From assembly GCA_000827265.1 (NCBI GenBank), contig KN834755.1:693026-757025 (forward strand): DNA of 64,000 nucleotides. Reading direction: 5' to 3'. The notes below the pieces were generated by a model. The model ran no database searches. It had not been told where the DNA came from and worked only from the letters and a program-made list of their open reading frames with translations. Below are positions 9,720-21,760 of this stretch, one piece after another. Every line of letters begins with the position of its first letter. Position 1 is the stretch's first letter. A program made the translations under genes and the position numbers. This DNA comes from Collybiopsis luxurians FD-317 M1 (Eukaryota; Basidiomycota; Agaricomycetes; Agaricales; Omphalotaceae).

Positions 9720-10973
9720 TTATGCGAGGAAGTGGCTGCTGTTATTTAGGATCGTAGAGGCCTGGCTGTATGCCTGAGAAGAATAGCCATTTTCCCAAGC
9801 GATATTGTAATCCAACTGCCAGTTGGTGCTTGTAGACGGCGCATGCTGCACCAGAGTGTCGTCGCCAAAGGCCACGGTTGGCGTTCTGGCAACATGAATA
9901 TGACCCACTCCGGTTGTGTCCAGATTATGACACAGGATGCCTGGATCCCCATGGCAGCCGTTCCAGATTGCAGGACCCGGAGATGGAGAATGAATATGAT
10001 GATGAGCATCTCCAACCCAGGCTACATTTTGGTCTTGCTGATTCATGAACACACCAGCACCAGCACTGTGGTAGGTGGGTTGGAAATTTACAAAGTTCGT
10101 CGACTGGTGATAGACTTGGATAGACTTCTTCAAGCTCTCCGACAGCCTGAGTGATGCTCCGCGCGCGCAGGCTATTCAGCGACGAAGAATGATAGAATCC
10201 CTACAAAATAGATTTTTGAAAAAAAAAAAAAAGATTGTGATACTTAGTTCAGATGAGAATAATGGAAAAATTAGTTTGCGTACCTCATAAGTGGATCTTG
10301 AGTCAACTTCAGTAGGAAAGGAGAGAGGATGAGAATCAGATTCGATGAATGCTTCAATACTAGCAGCCGTTCGTTGGTCTTGCAAGCGAGGAAAAAATGA
10401 ATTAAATACAAACGGCGCTGTGGGTGATATGTTCTCTTCGGCGAAGGCATTCTCTTTAAGTATCTCTGGGACAGAGCTTGCGGATTTTGGTTCCGCTTGA
10501 ACGGCATTTGGAGGAAATGCGGGAATCTTATCGGTGAGCATGAGCTGAGGTTGAGCAGCACAGTCATCGAAAGGGAAGAATGTCAGAGCCAGAAACCCTG
10601 GGGCCGGATGAGCTCGAGCTCCCAACGGACTCCCCGCGTGCTGTAAAGTCTCCTTAACCTTTAGCCTCTTCCTCGGCTTTTTCGTGCTATTCGCGTCGCG
10701 TTTCCGAGGTTGGTATCTATACCCAGGATACCTCGCCTGGTGAACCATCTTGGCCCTTTCTGCGGCGACTTCATACACCATTCTCTCTTCGTCTGAAAGA
10801 GATTTCCACATGTCAGATGCAATACTTGAAAAGTTTCCCTTGATCAACTTCGGGTCCTGCCGTTGAAGCTGATAAAAGAGTTCACGCCGGAAGGTGAAGA
10901 AGCTGTTCAAGGGGCGTTTAACATGCACAGAGCCCGCGGAAGAACGAGAATAAGCTGGCTTCGCACTAGCCAT
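9720..10973 (-). pseudogene. HMG-box transcription factor, copy 2 (frameshifted)
   Basis: Exon 1 (10973-10284) encodes 230 residues starting MASAKPAYS. The HMG box begins near residue 18 (VKRPLNSFF) and runs to about residue 90, followed by a basic tail (RKRDANSTKKPRKRLK). An 83-bp GT-AG intron (10283-10201) follows. Exon 2 starts at 10,200 in phase 0. Around 10,105-10,118 this copy has one extra base relative to intact copy 3, so the frame runs into a TAA at 9927-9925 and would give about 321 residues. The original downstream frame (MNQQDQN... to the stop at 9,720) is still open, so the break is recent or is a sequence error. The DNA-binding domain itself is unharmed. Confidence 0.75.
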
Positions 10974-12464
10974 TGTAGTGACGCAGGTGGAAGGATGAAT
11001 GGTGAAAGTAAAAGTGGGTAGGGTATAGTCGAGCTTCTCATAACCATCAGAAGTCTTCATATCTACTATGGGATCAGCGCGCACAATCAGAGTCAGTGTA
11101 TCGAAAGAGGAGACATCACTACTATTTGACGTAAACGAGTAAACCTTACTCTGGCTCTAGTGATACCTGCAATCCCGCACTCTGGCAAACTGCCATTTTT
11201 CAGAACCACTGATGTAGCAATTGAATCGCTGTCTCTTAATATTTTCCCACGGCTTCTGATCTTCCCTTTTTAATGATCATGACACTTTTACGACTCGGCA
11301 ATGATATTCCATTCCTTCAAGTTAAGTACCTGACTGCAACTGACTAGAATCCCATAGTAACATATCTATCCATAGTGCTGTAACAATTCTCCCTGGTATC
11401 CATAAGGGTGCTTTGAGTCAAAGCCCCTATTACTTACCAGTAACTGAATGATACGATGATATCATTGTTCGAAGATTCTTGGTTATTGTTCTTTCTGGCC
11501 CCGGCAGTTCAGATTCCGTATTTACTCATTGGATTGACAGCTCTGGTGTGTTCAATTTGCCCTCAATTTACGAAAATCTCCATGAGCATCTGCTTGAACT
11601 TTTTCAGTTCCAAGTTTTCTCTATAGACTAGTTGAACAAGTGTGCTCAGTCATCCTCCGCCCAGTTCAAAGAGAAGGTAGCTTTGTTGCGAGGGTACCGG
11701 ACAATTATATCTGATCTTAACTCGTGTGTTATTAACTGCAACCTTTGTCCCTGTCTAGTACCGACGTTGAATAAAGATTAATATCAATATTTACTGCTCA
11801 TTACATCGTAATGATAAAGCTTCAGTAAATGGTTGCTTGTAGCTAAGTAATTTAGTTTTCATGGGTGGCAGGGGATCCACAGGAGCAGCTTGGCAGGTCC
11901 GTTGTGAGCTTGTTCCCCACCTGCCATAAATACCCTAAGGACAATGATGCCGATGCCCCCATTGGAGTTTAGATCTTGGACCGTGCCGCGTAATACTTTC
12001 TTCGAAAATATCAAGGTTGTCTCTGCTGTATGTTCTCTGGGTCTCACTCGAATTCTTGATTTGTTTTGTTCTTGGGCGCATCGTTTTCCTTTGCTTTCTC
12101 TGGATCTAGTATGATGTAGATCGCAGATTATTCCAACTGCAGCAGATGAATGATGGTTCGTTCTGAAAAGTACAAATCACAGGAATTTACTCAACTCCGA
12201 TTTCTGGCCTTAACTGTATGCAAATGGATTGCGGAATTGAGTCACGATGACTGGGACCCGTCTTCAGGTTCGAACAACGCCAAAATCTCCCCTGTTGCAT
12301 TGTGTCTTCCAGCGGTTTCCTTTTTTATAATTCACGCTGAGATCGGGAAATATCATACTATACATACCGGCTTCAACACTCCTTGCAATCATCTTTAAGT
12401 GCGATGCAAGGACATCTAATGTCAATGTGCACTGCATGATTGATGCCCCGAAATATCAGAGCCT

Positions 12465-12740
12465 CTCGCAGACTCAATTTCAGTTGGCTCAACTACGGTT
12501 TCCATCCCGAGTACTGGTTTGCTCACTGGTCTTGGATCAAGGGTTCTTCTTGATCTGGTCAGTAGTGTCTCACCCACCCTGGGTGGATCAAAGGGTAATG
12601 GAGTTCTTGGTGACAAGGATGAAGATTGCCGTGGCGTTGACGGGATTTCATTATGATTATTTTATGAACATATGTACAATGAAGATGTACTACTTTAGTT
12701 TGTTTTTAGTTCTGGGGATTCGTTATAAACAGAGGGTTTT
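12465..12740 (+). pseudogene. Decayed 3' end of the Ser/Gly-rich gene (relic R1)
   Basis: The piece matches the end of exon 3 and the 3' flank of 7,345-8,502: CAACTACGGTTTCCATCCCG, CTTGGATCAAGGG, GGTGGATCAAAGGGTAATGG, then the TTATGATTATTTTATGAACA end. Indels destroy the frame. It sits at the same position in the duplicated flank as relics R0 and R2. Confidence 0.65.
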
Positions 12741-13285
12741 CTTGAAATCTTTTGCAACTCTTTCAGGTGAAGAAAAAGTTAGTAGATATATTAAGAATTG
12801 AAACAATCGATGCCTCGATGGGATGAGTTCGCGTTTGGGACATGACTGTATTGGCGTACGTGAACGGACGTCGAAGGAACATTCTTCCCGTCGACATCGA
12901 TATCTGTTCCATGCCAGCAATATGCGGTCCTGCCTAGCTATGTTTATGCGCCCTTACCTTGAAAAATATCGCACGGCTCCCTTCTGCTGACAAAATTGCT
13001 CGTTGCCGGTTTAGTACGCTCGATATGTATCTTAGCTACTGACTCGTGCTCCTACTACGAAATTTCCCGTAGAGGAAAGCTTTAAATTGGTGACAAGCAG
13101 AATGACGGTCCCGCTTTGAGTTCGCAGCTCGCATCGAAGCGGCTGAATACTTATACGGAATCTGGATGTCTCGGGGTTTCCGGTGTGACGCCTTATGACC
13201 GCCCTGAGGACGATGATGCTTGTGCCGCATCGGGATACTTCTCAGAAATCCGGCGTTCAGATCTTGGACCGTGCCGTGTAATACA

Positions 13286-13310
13286 CTTCCTTCCTTCCTT
13301 CCTTCCTTCC
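13286..13310. repeat. TTCC microsatellite
   Basis: A run of six TTCC units lies in the flank of unit 1. Only a single CTTCC-type block is present at the matching place of units 0 and 2, so it has expanded here. Confidence 0.8.
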
Positions 13311-13383
13311 ACAATATAGTTCTCGCTCAGGCTTTTTCTGAGAAGGATGGATTGTGATTTGCTCATGTGACATACCTCAACTC

Positions 13384-13680
13384 TACCTTACTAAGACTAT
13401 GAGAGTGCGCATCCATTTACTTCTTGCAATATCCCCGTCATCTTCAGCTCATGATGATGGTGATGGTGCTAGCGATTGTGATGATGTGATTCGAGGCCCG
13501 CGAAACTCGCAAGTGGTCTCAACGCCGAACGCTGGCAGGAAACCTCAAGTAAGTCTTCTGAACACGTGCGGTTGTGTTGATGAGATTCCGTTATGATTAT
13601 TTTATGAACGTATGTACAATGAAGAAGATGTACTTTGTTAATCCTTTTTTTCTTTCTGGGGTTTTATGTATAGACTGAGG
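13384..13680 (+). pseudogene. Chimeric relic: short leader joined to the 3' end of the Ser/Gly-rich gene (R3)
   Basis: The part from 13,396 (MRVRIHLLLAISPSSSAHDD...) has a matching but broken copy at 20,878-21,035. From about 13,565 the text switches to the last codons and 3' flank of the Ser/Gly-rich gene (CGGTTGTGTTGATGAGATTC, then TTATTTTATGAACGTATGTA). The intervening exons are missing, so a deletion or recombination has fused two pieces. A 65-residue frame remains open, ending CGCVDEIPL, but it lacks the parent's domains. Confidence 0.55.
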
Positions 13681-14859
13681 GTTTTTGATGTCTACACAAG
13701 GTGAAATGTGAGTTCCGTGAGTACGTAGTCTTAAGATCCCATCAAAGAAAACCGGAACTGCTCGGACATACATGAAACCCTCCCAGAAAGGTCACCCGCA
13801 CGTATTTTGTACCTCAAAAATTCATGGTCGCGAGGATGAGCCAAAACACACGGCTTAGAATGCCGGTAATCAACTTACAGCTGAACCCTGCAGTAACAGA
13901 GGGCTACAAGCTACAACAAAGAATTAATTTTCAAGCGCATACCGGGGCTACCATTTCGCAATGTTTTTGTATGTAGTGTAGATAAGAATCACATATCCAT
14001 ACTATGTATCTGCAGACATGAACAGCTCCATTGCGATTTTCATGGGGAGGTTTGTTCCTCAGAAGCTGTCTTTGGCATTTTTACGACGCCGAGGCATCGG
14101 CCTGGCTCTTTTCCAGCCCGTCTCGATAGATTCAGTTAAATGAGAGGCCATGGTCCTCTAGTATGAAAACTCGTTCAATAATGTCTCAACCAGTCACAAA
14201 AAAAACTGGAATGGTACACTCCGCCTACTTGACGGTGTTTGACGGGATGGAGAAAAGACCAATAGATTGTCCTTGGACTCTCCCCTCGAGTAGGCAGAAT
14301 CTATTATCTGACAGAGAGAAGATGCTCTAAATCGGTCAAATCGTCGAGCCGTATGCTAACCCGTAGCCATGCCTTGCCAGTGCCAACTACTTGTATCGAG
14401 AGAACTTGAAGAAGCTTTATACGCCGCGGAATCAGTAGAATAATAATAGGATGTGTTTGACAGCAGACTATACTCTAGCATCTTCCAAGTACGACCCGCA
14501 ACTAAACGCCTTTAGCGGTCAACTGGATTTCATATCCCATTGAACGCCGTTGGTGTAGATTTTGCTTTTTTTTTAGATTATTCATATATTGGCCTAGAGT
14601 CTTTTCCCAGTCGTTACCCACAGCTCATCGGAGTGTGGACCCTGATTGTAACGTTAGACTGATAAATCACAGTACGGCGTACGAGGCTGAGAGGTACTTG
14701 TCGAAAGAACTGGCTTAAAGGGGGGATTGATTCAAAAGAACCTAAAATGCGAGTGTATGCAACTGGAGCCCCTGCGACAGATATTGTGCACAATCCTTGG
14801 TCGCACCAGTCGAGGCCACCCTAAAATAGATAAGATTAGATGTAACTACCCTAAAGCCT
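13681..14859. repeat. Duplicated 3' flank (second copy)
   Basis: This is the counterpart of 8,580-9,550, with indels and a private A/T-rich part near 14,380-14,650. No gene is seen. Confidence 0.65.
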
Positions 14860-14950
14860 AACCTTTCGCGCGAACACCCTGCGGGTGCGCCTAACCCCTA
14901 ACCCAGCGCGCCTTCGGCGCGAGCCTAACCCTCTAACCCTCTAACCACCT
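14860..14950. repeat. Second telomere-like CTAACC patch with hairpins
   Basis: CTAACC and CCCTAACC words are interrupted by two small inverted repeats: GCGCGCCTTCGGCGCG, and a shorter one around CACCCTGCGGGTGCG. The design is the same as at 4,691-4,791, but the hairpin sequences differ. Confidence 0.6.
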
Positions 14951-15373
14951 ACCCGACCCTCCGATAGAGCCGTTTGTTGGCAATGTCACAGACAGTTCCC
15001 ATATGTTAGGGAACTGCCTGCAACATTGCTTGATCTTAGGGTGGTCACCGGTAGTTACCAGAGGATTGTTCACAAACATTTATTTGGTAGCACCAAAGAT
15101 TGTGAGCAATAACAGTGGCATTGGGTGGCAGCTGTCCTTATACTCTAGTAGTCCGGATTCCATAAGTGGGCATAATTCCATATAACATAGGTACGAGCAT
15201 AGGGACATAGGCTTTTGGATAAGATTGAGACAAGATAGGATTGAAATGGACGCAACCGAGTTGTCGAGCTTCACGCGGTTCTACGCATGAACCTCGACAG
15301 TTCTTCGTGAACATTATTTCACGAAGACTTTATCTATCTCTTGTCTTCTTGGTGTACGCCTCATCTTACCATT
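14951..15373. other. Intergenic DNA left of the fold-back element
   Basis: No gene is seen. The part around 15,125-15,260 resembles 9,550-9,660 (AGTCCGGATTCCATAAGTGG), a continuation of the duplicated flank that was split by the fold-back insertion. Confidence 0.5.
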
Positions 15374-17087
15374 CACTGCGCAGGACCCAAAAAATTACGT
15401 GTGAAAAAGATTAAGTAAAAGATTTATGAAGAAGTAGTTCTTTTTCAGTGAATTTTATGTCCGAAAAGAAGAACTTTAACACATGGAAAATATTTCGAAA
15501 ATTTGAGTATATATCGCATGTAATATTATAGAAATTACGGTCCAATTTTCACTTGATAAAGAAATGATTTTTCGGTAGAAAGCTGGATAAAGGAATCGAA
15601 ATTAATTTCCTTTATCGGCACAGATCCCACCCATAAATGACGTGATAATACGCACGACAAAGGGTATGAAATAGGAGGTCTTTCGCGCCCGTAACAGAAT
15701 ACCTTTCTCACCTGAAAAACTAAATGGGACCTTTTCGGGACCAACTACCTGTTTGGACAAGGCGCTTGTAGGTAGTGCGCCCAAGGCTCGGCTTCCTTTG
15801 GCTTGAGGTTTGGTTCTGCTAAAATAGAAACCGGCTTGGCGCGCCGCCGTTATAGCCATTCGAAAATCTGAATTTGGCAAGACTGCTGAAGCAAGCTGTA
15901 TTTGTAAGAGTTTCCAAAGCATAGATGATCTCTGCATGCCACAAATTCAATCTTTAACTTAGCAATGTTATTAGTACATCAGTTTGTAACAGGTTTGGTA
16001 GTGTAGAAAAATTGTGGATTTGCCACAGCCACAGCCTGCCAGTTAGACTCGGAGTAAGTTTGGCAAGTAAGGATTGTACTTTGGAACCTATCCTGATTCA
16101 ACTCATACTGAAAGGAATGTAAGTACACTCCAGGTACTCGGAACAAGGGTCCAGGACACGTTGAGTTGAAAATTATGCATCATGCTAATAAGGGTATTGA
16201 GCCGTCAAGCGGAGGCAGGCTATAAATAGACGGCTCAGCGCTAAATCCGGCTTATGAGCCGCGCGCCACAATTTGAAGCCGAGCTTTGGGCGCACTACTT
16301 GCAGGGTGCTTCCTTTACACAGTCAGTTTACACTAAGTTCATTTCTCTTTATATCTTTCCAGCTATATAAACAGGAAAAAACACTCAGTGGTTCAAAATC
16401 TCTTTCTTTATTTCTCTCATCAAGTGGCTGCTAGCTAGCTACTTCCATCCACTCACTCAAACTGTCTTTCATTGAATCATTTCCCATACTAGATGAGTTG
16501 ATTTGATCAAAACAATCCATACTGACTGCCCTCTTGTAGAATTACCTTGTATCATGCCCAGAACCTCTATGCATAGCTCAAAAGAAAGAGATTTTGAGCC
16601 ACTGCACGTCTTTTCCTTTTTATATAGCTGGAAAGATACAAAGAAAAAAGAACTGAGCATAAACTGTGTAGAGGAAGCGCCCTGCAAGCTCCTCGCCCAA
16701 AAAAGTTGGTCCCGAGGTCCTATTTAGCTTTTCAGGCGAAAAAGGTATTCATTTACGGGCGTGAAAGACTTCCTATTTCATACCCTTTATCGTGCGTATT
16801 ATCGCGTCATTTGTGAGCGGGCCCTGTGCCGCAAAAGGAAACTAATTTCGATTCCTTTATCCAGCGAAATTGAATCAAATTTTCTGCCCAAAAATTATTT
16901 TTGTCAGGCAAAAACGGGACCGTAATTTTGATAATATTACGTGCAGAATATACTCAAAATTTCCAAATATTTTTCAAGTGTAAAAGTTTCTTGTTTTCGG
17001 ATGGAAAATATAGCGAAAAAGAACTACTTTTTCATAAATCTTTTTTGTATTCTTTTTCACACATTATTTTTTGGGTCCTGCGCAGTG
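15374..17087. mobile_element. Fold-back (giant hairpin) DNA transposon, non-autonomous
   Basis: The ends are perfect inverted repeats starting CACTGCGCAGGACCCAAAAA. The outer arms (15,374-15,749 and about 16,700-17,087) pair over nearly 380 bp with scattered mismatches. Inner arms (about 16,284-16,490 and 16,495-16,700) pair further to a short loop, so the original element was one hairpin with arms near 590 bp. The left arm is interrupted by about 530 extra bases (15,750-16,283) absent from the right arm. No transposase frame is present. The flanks ATT and ATG give at most an imperfect 3-bp target duplication. It lies within the duplicated flank next to HMG copy 3. Confidence 0.75.
15750..16283. 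mobile_element. Insertion inside the left arm of the fold-back element
   Basis: This stretch has no partner in the opposite arm: the arm text GGGACCAACT stops at 15,749 and resumes as TTTGGGCGCACTAC at 16,284. Its right end is rich in AGCCG / CGGCT words (16,199-16,275), like the element near 38,168-38,990. The size and motif content suggest a small nested element, but clear terminal repeats were not found. Confidence 0.45.
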
Positions 17088-17309
17088 ATGTCTCCTTAGA
17101 CGATTATTTATCTTTACTTCCTTTGTTGGCTTCATCTTTGTATTATATTTTTCTTGTACACAGTAGGTACGAAACTAGTACAGTACAGGAAAATACTAGT
17201 TTGCTTTGACCCCCTCATGTTGTTGACCTTTTTTCTCAGCTCTCAGCTGGATTTACCCCAACGAACACAAGGTTGCTTCATGTTTGAAACGGGAGTCAAC
17301 TTGTTACCA

Positions 17310-18613
17310 TTACACTGCTGCATAATATCTATCTATGTATCGAACTGCGGGGTATATACCATGGTGCGGGAAAGTGTTAGTCAGGGTCGTAGAGGCCTGG
17401 CTGTATGCCTGAGAGGAATAGCCATTTTCCCAAGTAATATTGTAATCCAACTGCTCGTTTGTGCTCGTAGACGATGCATGCTGCACCAGAGTGTTGTCGC
17501 TAGAGGCCATGATTGGCGTCCTGGCAACATGAATATGACCGACTCCAGTTGGGTGCAAATTGTGACACAGGATGTCTGGATCCCCATGACAGCCATTCCA
17601 GATTGCAGGATCCGGAGATGGAGAATGAATGTGCAAGGAGGGTTGACGATGATGAGCATCTCCAACCCAGGCTGCATTTTGGTCTTGCTGATTCACGAAC
17701 ACACCAGCATCACGGTAGGTGGGTTCGAAATTTACAAAGTTCGTCGACTGGTTATGATTTGGATAGACTTCTTCAAGCTCTCCGAAAGTGATGCTCCGCG
17801 CGCGCAGGTTATTCAGAGACGAAGAACGATAGACTCCCTAAAAATAGATTTTTGAACAAAAAAAAAGAAAAAGATTGTTATACTTAGTTCAGATGAGAAT
17901 AATGGGAAAATTAGTTTGCGTACCTCGTAAATGGATCTTGAATCGACTTCAGCAGGAGAAGAGTGAGGATGAGAATCAGATTCGACGAATGCTTCAATAC
18001 TAGCAGCCGTTCGTTGGTCCTCCAAGCGAGGAGAAAACGAATTAAATACAAACGGCGCTGAGGATAACATGTTCTCTTCGGCGAAGGCACCCTCTCTGGG
18101 TATCTCTGGGACAGAGTTTGCGGATTTTGGTTCCGCTTGAACGGCATTTGGAGGAAACGCGGGAATCTTATGGGTGAGCGTGAGCTGAGGTCGAGCAGCA
18201 CAGTCATCAAAAGGGAAGAACGTCAGAGCCAGAAACCCTGAGGGCGGATGAGCTTGAGCTCCCAACGGACTCCCCGCATGCTGTGAAATCTCCTTAACTT
18301 TTAGCCTCTTCCTCGGTTTTTTCGTGCTATTCGCGTCATGTTTCCGAGGTTGGTATCTATACCCAGGATACCTCGCCTGGTGAACCATCTTGGCCCTTTC
18401 TGCGGCGACTTCATACACCATCTTCTCTTCGTCTGAAAGAGATTTCCACTTGTCAGATGCGATAGTTGAAAAGTTTCCTCTGATCGGCTTCGGGTCCTGC
18501 CGTTGAAGCTGATAAAAGAGTTCACTCCTGAAAATGAAGAAGCTGTTCAAGGGGCGTTTAACACGCACAGAGCCCACGGAAGGACGAGAATAAGCTAGCT
18601 TTGCACTAGCCAT
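17310..18613 (-). CDS. HMG-box transcription factor, copy 3 (intact)
   Basis: Two exons (18613-17924 and 17837-17310) joined across an 85-bp GT-AG intron give 405 residues with no break. The start ATG at 18613-18611 begins MASAKLAYS. The MATA-type HMG box spans about residues 18-90 (VKRPLNSFFIF, GNFSTIASDKW, LSDEEKMVYEVAAERAK, YPGYRYQPRK) and is followed by a lysine/arginine patch that could act as a nuclear localisation signal. The C-terminal half is rich in Gln, Asn, Ser and His (VNQQDQN, TSTNEQLDY), typical of an activation region. The family binds DNA and regulates mating or development in fungi; the exact target is unknown. It is the reference against which copy 2 is judged frameshifted. 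It lacks the second intron found in the divergent relative at 50,456. Confidence 0.85.
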
Positions 18614-20890
18614 TGTAGTGACGCAGGTGGAAGGATGAATGGTGAAAGTAAAAGTGGGTAGGGTAAACTCGAGCTTAAAGCTTAATAGAAGTCTTCATAT
18701 CTACTATGGGATCAACGGGCACAATCAGAGTCAGTGGGATCGAAAGATGAGACATTTATTGCTATTTGACGTAAACGAGTAAACCTTTCTCTGGTTTCAG
18801 TGATACCTTTCCCACACTCTGGCAACTGCCATTTTTCAGAGCCACTGATGTAGCAATCGCTGGCTCTTAGTGTTTCCCATGCTTGAAACGGCTTCTGATC
18901 TACCCTTTTTAGTGACCAGGACACTTGTATGACTCGGCAATGATGTTCCGTTCCTTCCAGTCAAGTACCTGAATCCCATAGTAACATATAGTCCTGTAAC
19001 GATTCTCCCTGGTATCCATAGGGGTGCTTTGAGACAAGGCTCCTATTACCTACCAGTAACTGAATGATATGATGACATCCTCGATTGTTCATTATTCGGA
19101 GATTCTTTGTTAGTGTTCTTTCTTGCTCCGGCAGCTCAAATTCCGCATTCACTCGTTGGATTGACAGCTCTGATGTGTTCAATTTGTCCTCAATTTTACG
19201 AATACCTCCATGAGCATCTGCTTAAACTTTTTCAATTCCGAGTTCTCTCTATCGTCACTCGTCCTAATCTAGACTAGTTGAACAAGTGTGATCAGTCACC
19301 CTCAGCTCGGTTCAAGAGAGAGTAACTTGAAGGTGATGTGTTGCAAGGGTGCCGGATGATGAATGATGAAAGATATTATATCTGATCTTAACTCGTGTGT
19401 CATTGCCTATGTTCGTCAAGTGAGTCTTCGAGGTTCTCTCTTACTATGACAGAACTGCAACCTTCGTCCCTGTCTAGTACAGACGTTGAATAAAGATTAA
19501 TATCAATATTTACTGCTCATTACATTGTATATAGCTTCAGTAATTGTTGCTTGTAGCCAAGTAATTTAGTTTTCATGGAGGGCAGGGGATCTACAGGAGC
19601 GGCTTCGCAGGTCAGTTGTGAGCTTGTTCCCCATTGCCCGACATGAATAATCGAAGGACAATGATGTCAGTGTCTCACCGGAGTTTAGATCCTGGACCGT
19701 GCCGCATAATACTTCGAGAATATCAAGGTTGTCTCTCACTCGAATTCTTGATTTGTTTGGTTCTTGGTCGCATCTTTCTCTTTTTCCTTTGCTTTCTCTG
19801 AACCTATGATGTGCATTATGTAGATCGCGGATTAGTCCAACTACAGCAAATGAATGGTGGTCCGTTCTGAAAAGTTCAAATCACTGAGATTTGCTCAACT
19901 CCGATTCTTGGCCTTAACTGTATGCAAATGGATTGCGGAATTGAGTCATGATGACTGGGACCTGTCTTCAGGTTCGAACAATGCCACAATCTCCCCTGTT
20001 GCATTGTGCCTTCCAGCAGTTTCCTTTTTTTTTGGAAAATATCATATACATACCGGCTTCAACGCTCCTTGCAATTACCTTTAAGTGTGATGCAATTTCA
20101 ACTACGGTTTCCATCTCGAGTACTGGTTTGCTCACTGGTCTTGGATCAAGGGGTTCTTCTGGATCTGATCAGTAGTGTCTCACCTGCCCTCGGTGGATCA
20201 AAAGGGTATTGGCGACAAGGATAGCAAGGATGAAGATTGCGGTGGCGTTGATGGGATTTCATTACCATTATTTTATGAACATATGTACAATGAAGAAGAT
20301 GTACTACTTTACTTTGTTTTTACTTCTGGGGTTTCATTATAAACGGAGGGTTTTTTTGAGGTCTTTTGCAACTCTTTCAGGCAAAAAACTAAGAATTGCA
20401 ACAATCGATGCCTCGATGGGACGGGTTCGCGTTTGGGACGTGATTGTGTTGGCGTACGTGAGCGGACATCAAAGGAACATTCTTCCCATCAAAAGTCGAC
20501 ATCGATATCTGTTCCATGCCAGCAGCATGCGGGCCTGACTAACTATGTTTATACGTCCTTACCTTGAAATATCGCACGACTCCCTTCTGCTGAATAAATT
20601 GCTCGTTTTTGGTTACGCTCGATATGTATCTTAGCTAGTCTAACTTGTCCTCCTACTACGGAATTTCCCGTAGAGGAAAGGTTTAGGTGACAGGCAGAAT
20701 GACAGTCCCGCTTTGAGTTCGCAGCTCGCATCGAAGCGGCTGAATACCTATACGGAATCTGGATGTGCCGGGGTTTCCGATGTGATGCCTTCCTTCTACA
20801 GTATAGTTCTCGCTAAGGCTTTTTTTCCGGAGAGGGATTGTAATTTGCTCATGTAACATACCTCAACTCTACCTTACTAAGACTGTGAGA
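18614..20890. repeat. Duplicated upstream flank of HMG copy 3 (unit 2)
   Basis: It matches 256-2,925 and 10,974-13,400. It has private indels, including extra text near 19,360-19,440, and lacks the dehydrogenase insertion. No convincing gene is present. Confidence 0.8.
20095..20345 (+). pseudogene. Decayed 3' end of the Ser/Gly-rich gene (relic R2)
   Basis: The matching pieces are CAACTACGGTTTCCATCTCG, CTTGGATCAAGGGG, CGGTGGATCAAAAGGGTA and the GATGAAGATTGCGGTGGCG end. The frame is broken by several indels. It occupies the same slot as relics R0 and R1. Confidence 0.65.
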
Positions 20891-21760
20891 GTGCGCGTCT
20901 CTCTACTTCTTGCAATATCCCCATCATCTTCAGCTCATGATGATGGTGATGGTGCTAGCGATTGTGATGATGTGATTTGAGGCCTGCGAAACTCCGAATG
21001 GTCTCATGCCGGGAAATCTCAAGTAAGTCTTCCGAACCCGTTTTCCTCTTTTGGCAAACACTCTTCGTCGTATCTATCATGACATTTGTTCGTTTCTTTG
21101 TCTCAGTGTACGTGAGGGTGAGATTAATTTAACAACACTGCGCCAACAAGTATTCCTTTAAGTTGCGAGTCATTCTCAATGTATTCCTAAAATGATGTAC
21201 TCGTGGAGTACAGCGGACCTGGCCATGGAGCGATAATTCCAGGAAAAGAAATTGAAATTGTCTCTGCCTATCGGTTCGTTATCCATATCTACTTGCTTTC
21301 GTCGGGGTCATCATGTGCTTTATGCCCTTTAAGGATCGTCGTTTGCATTGGTGTGATATACGATCGAGCGATATTGCGTACCCACCCCTTCGCTTATTCG
21401 GCGGACAGTGTTCCATTATCACTCGCACTGTGCATTCTACATAGCTGAAAAGGATGTCGCGTAGTACTCCAGCCAATTGCACTCCTTGAACCTATCTCGA
21501 AGCTCAAGGTGATGCGAAGGATATCGAACGCCGGCGTGTAATACACAATTTATCCCCCTGAAACCGTATCTGCTGGAAAATTCACTGTTGGCCCTTGAGA
21601 ATATCACACAACTGTAAATCACAATGGAATGTAGTGTTGTGTGTTGTGTGGATGGAATGGAATGGAGAAATGTCACTTTCGATTGTTTGAGCCATGAGCG
21701 GATGGTAAAGCTCCGCCAATTTTGCCTCCACGTATCTAAGCAGGGATGAATCATTCAGAC
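20878..21760. other. Non-coding tail of the segmental duplication
   Basis: 20,878-21,035 matches the leader of relic R3 (13,396-13,560) but carries stops. 21,205-21,545 matches 5,085-5,340. The remainder, including the GTGTTGTGTGTTGTGTGGATGG run near 21,634, shows no gene. Confidence 0.55.

Larger units (their letters stand above)
10974..13400. repeat. Duplicated upstream flank of HMG copy 2 (unit 1)
   Basis: This segment matches 256-2,925 and 18,614-20,890 in order and orientation, without the dehydrogenase insertion seen in unit 0. It is largely non-coding. Short open frames within it (for example 12,150-12,398) are not conserved as frames in the other copies. Confidence 0.8.

Noticed and set aside
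13384..13600. His/Asp-rich GATGATGGTGATGGTG run as a possible metal-binding repeat
   Set aside because: It is a short trinucleotide run shared with the non-coding copy at 20,938-20,975, where it is followed by stops.
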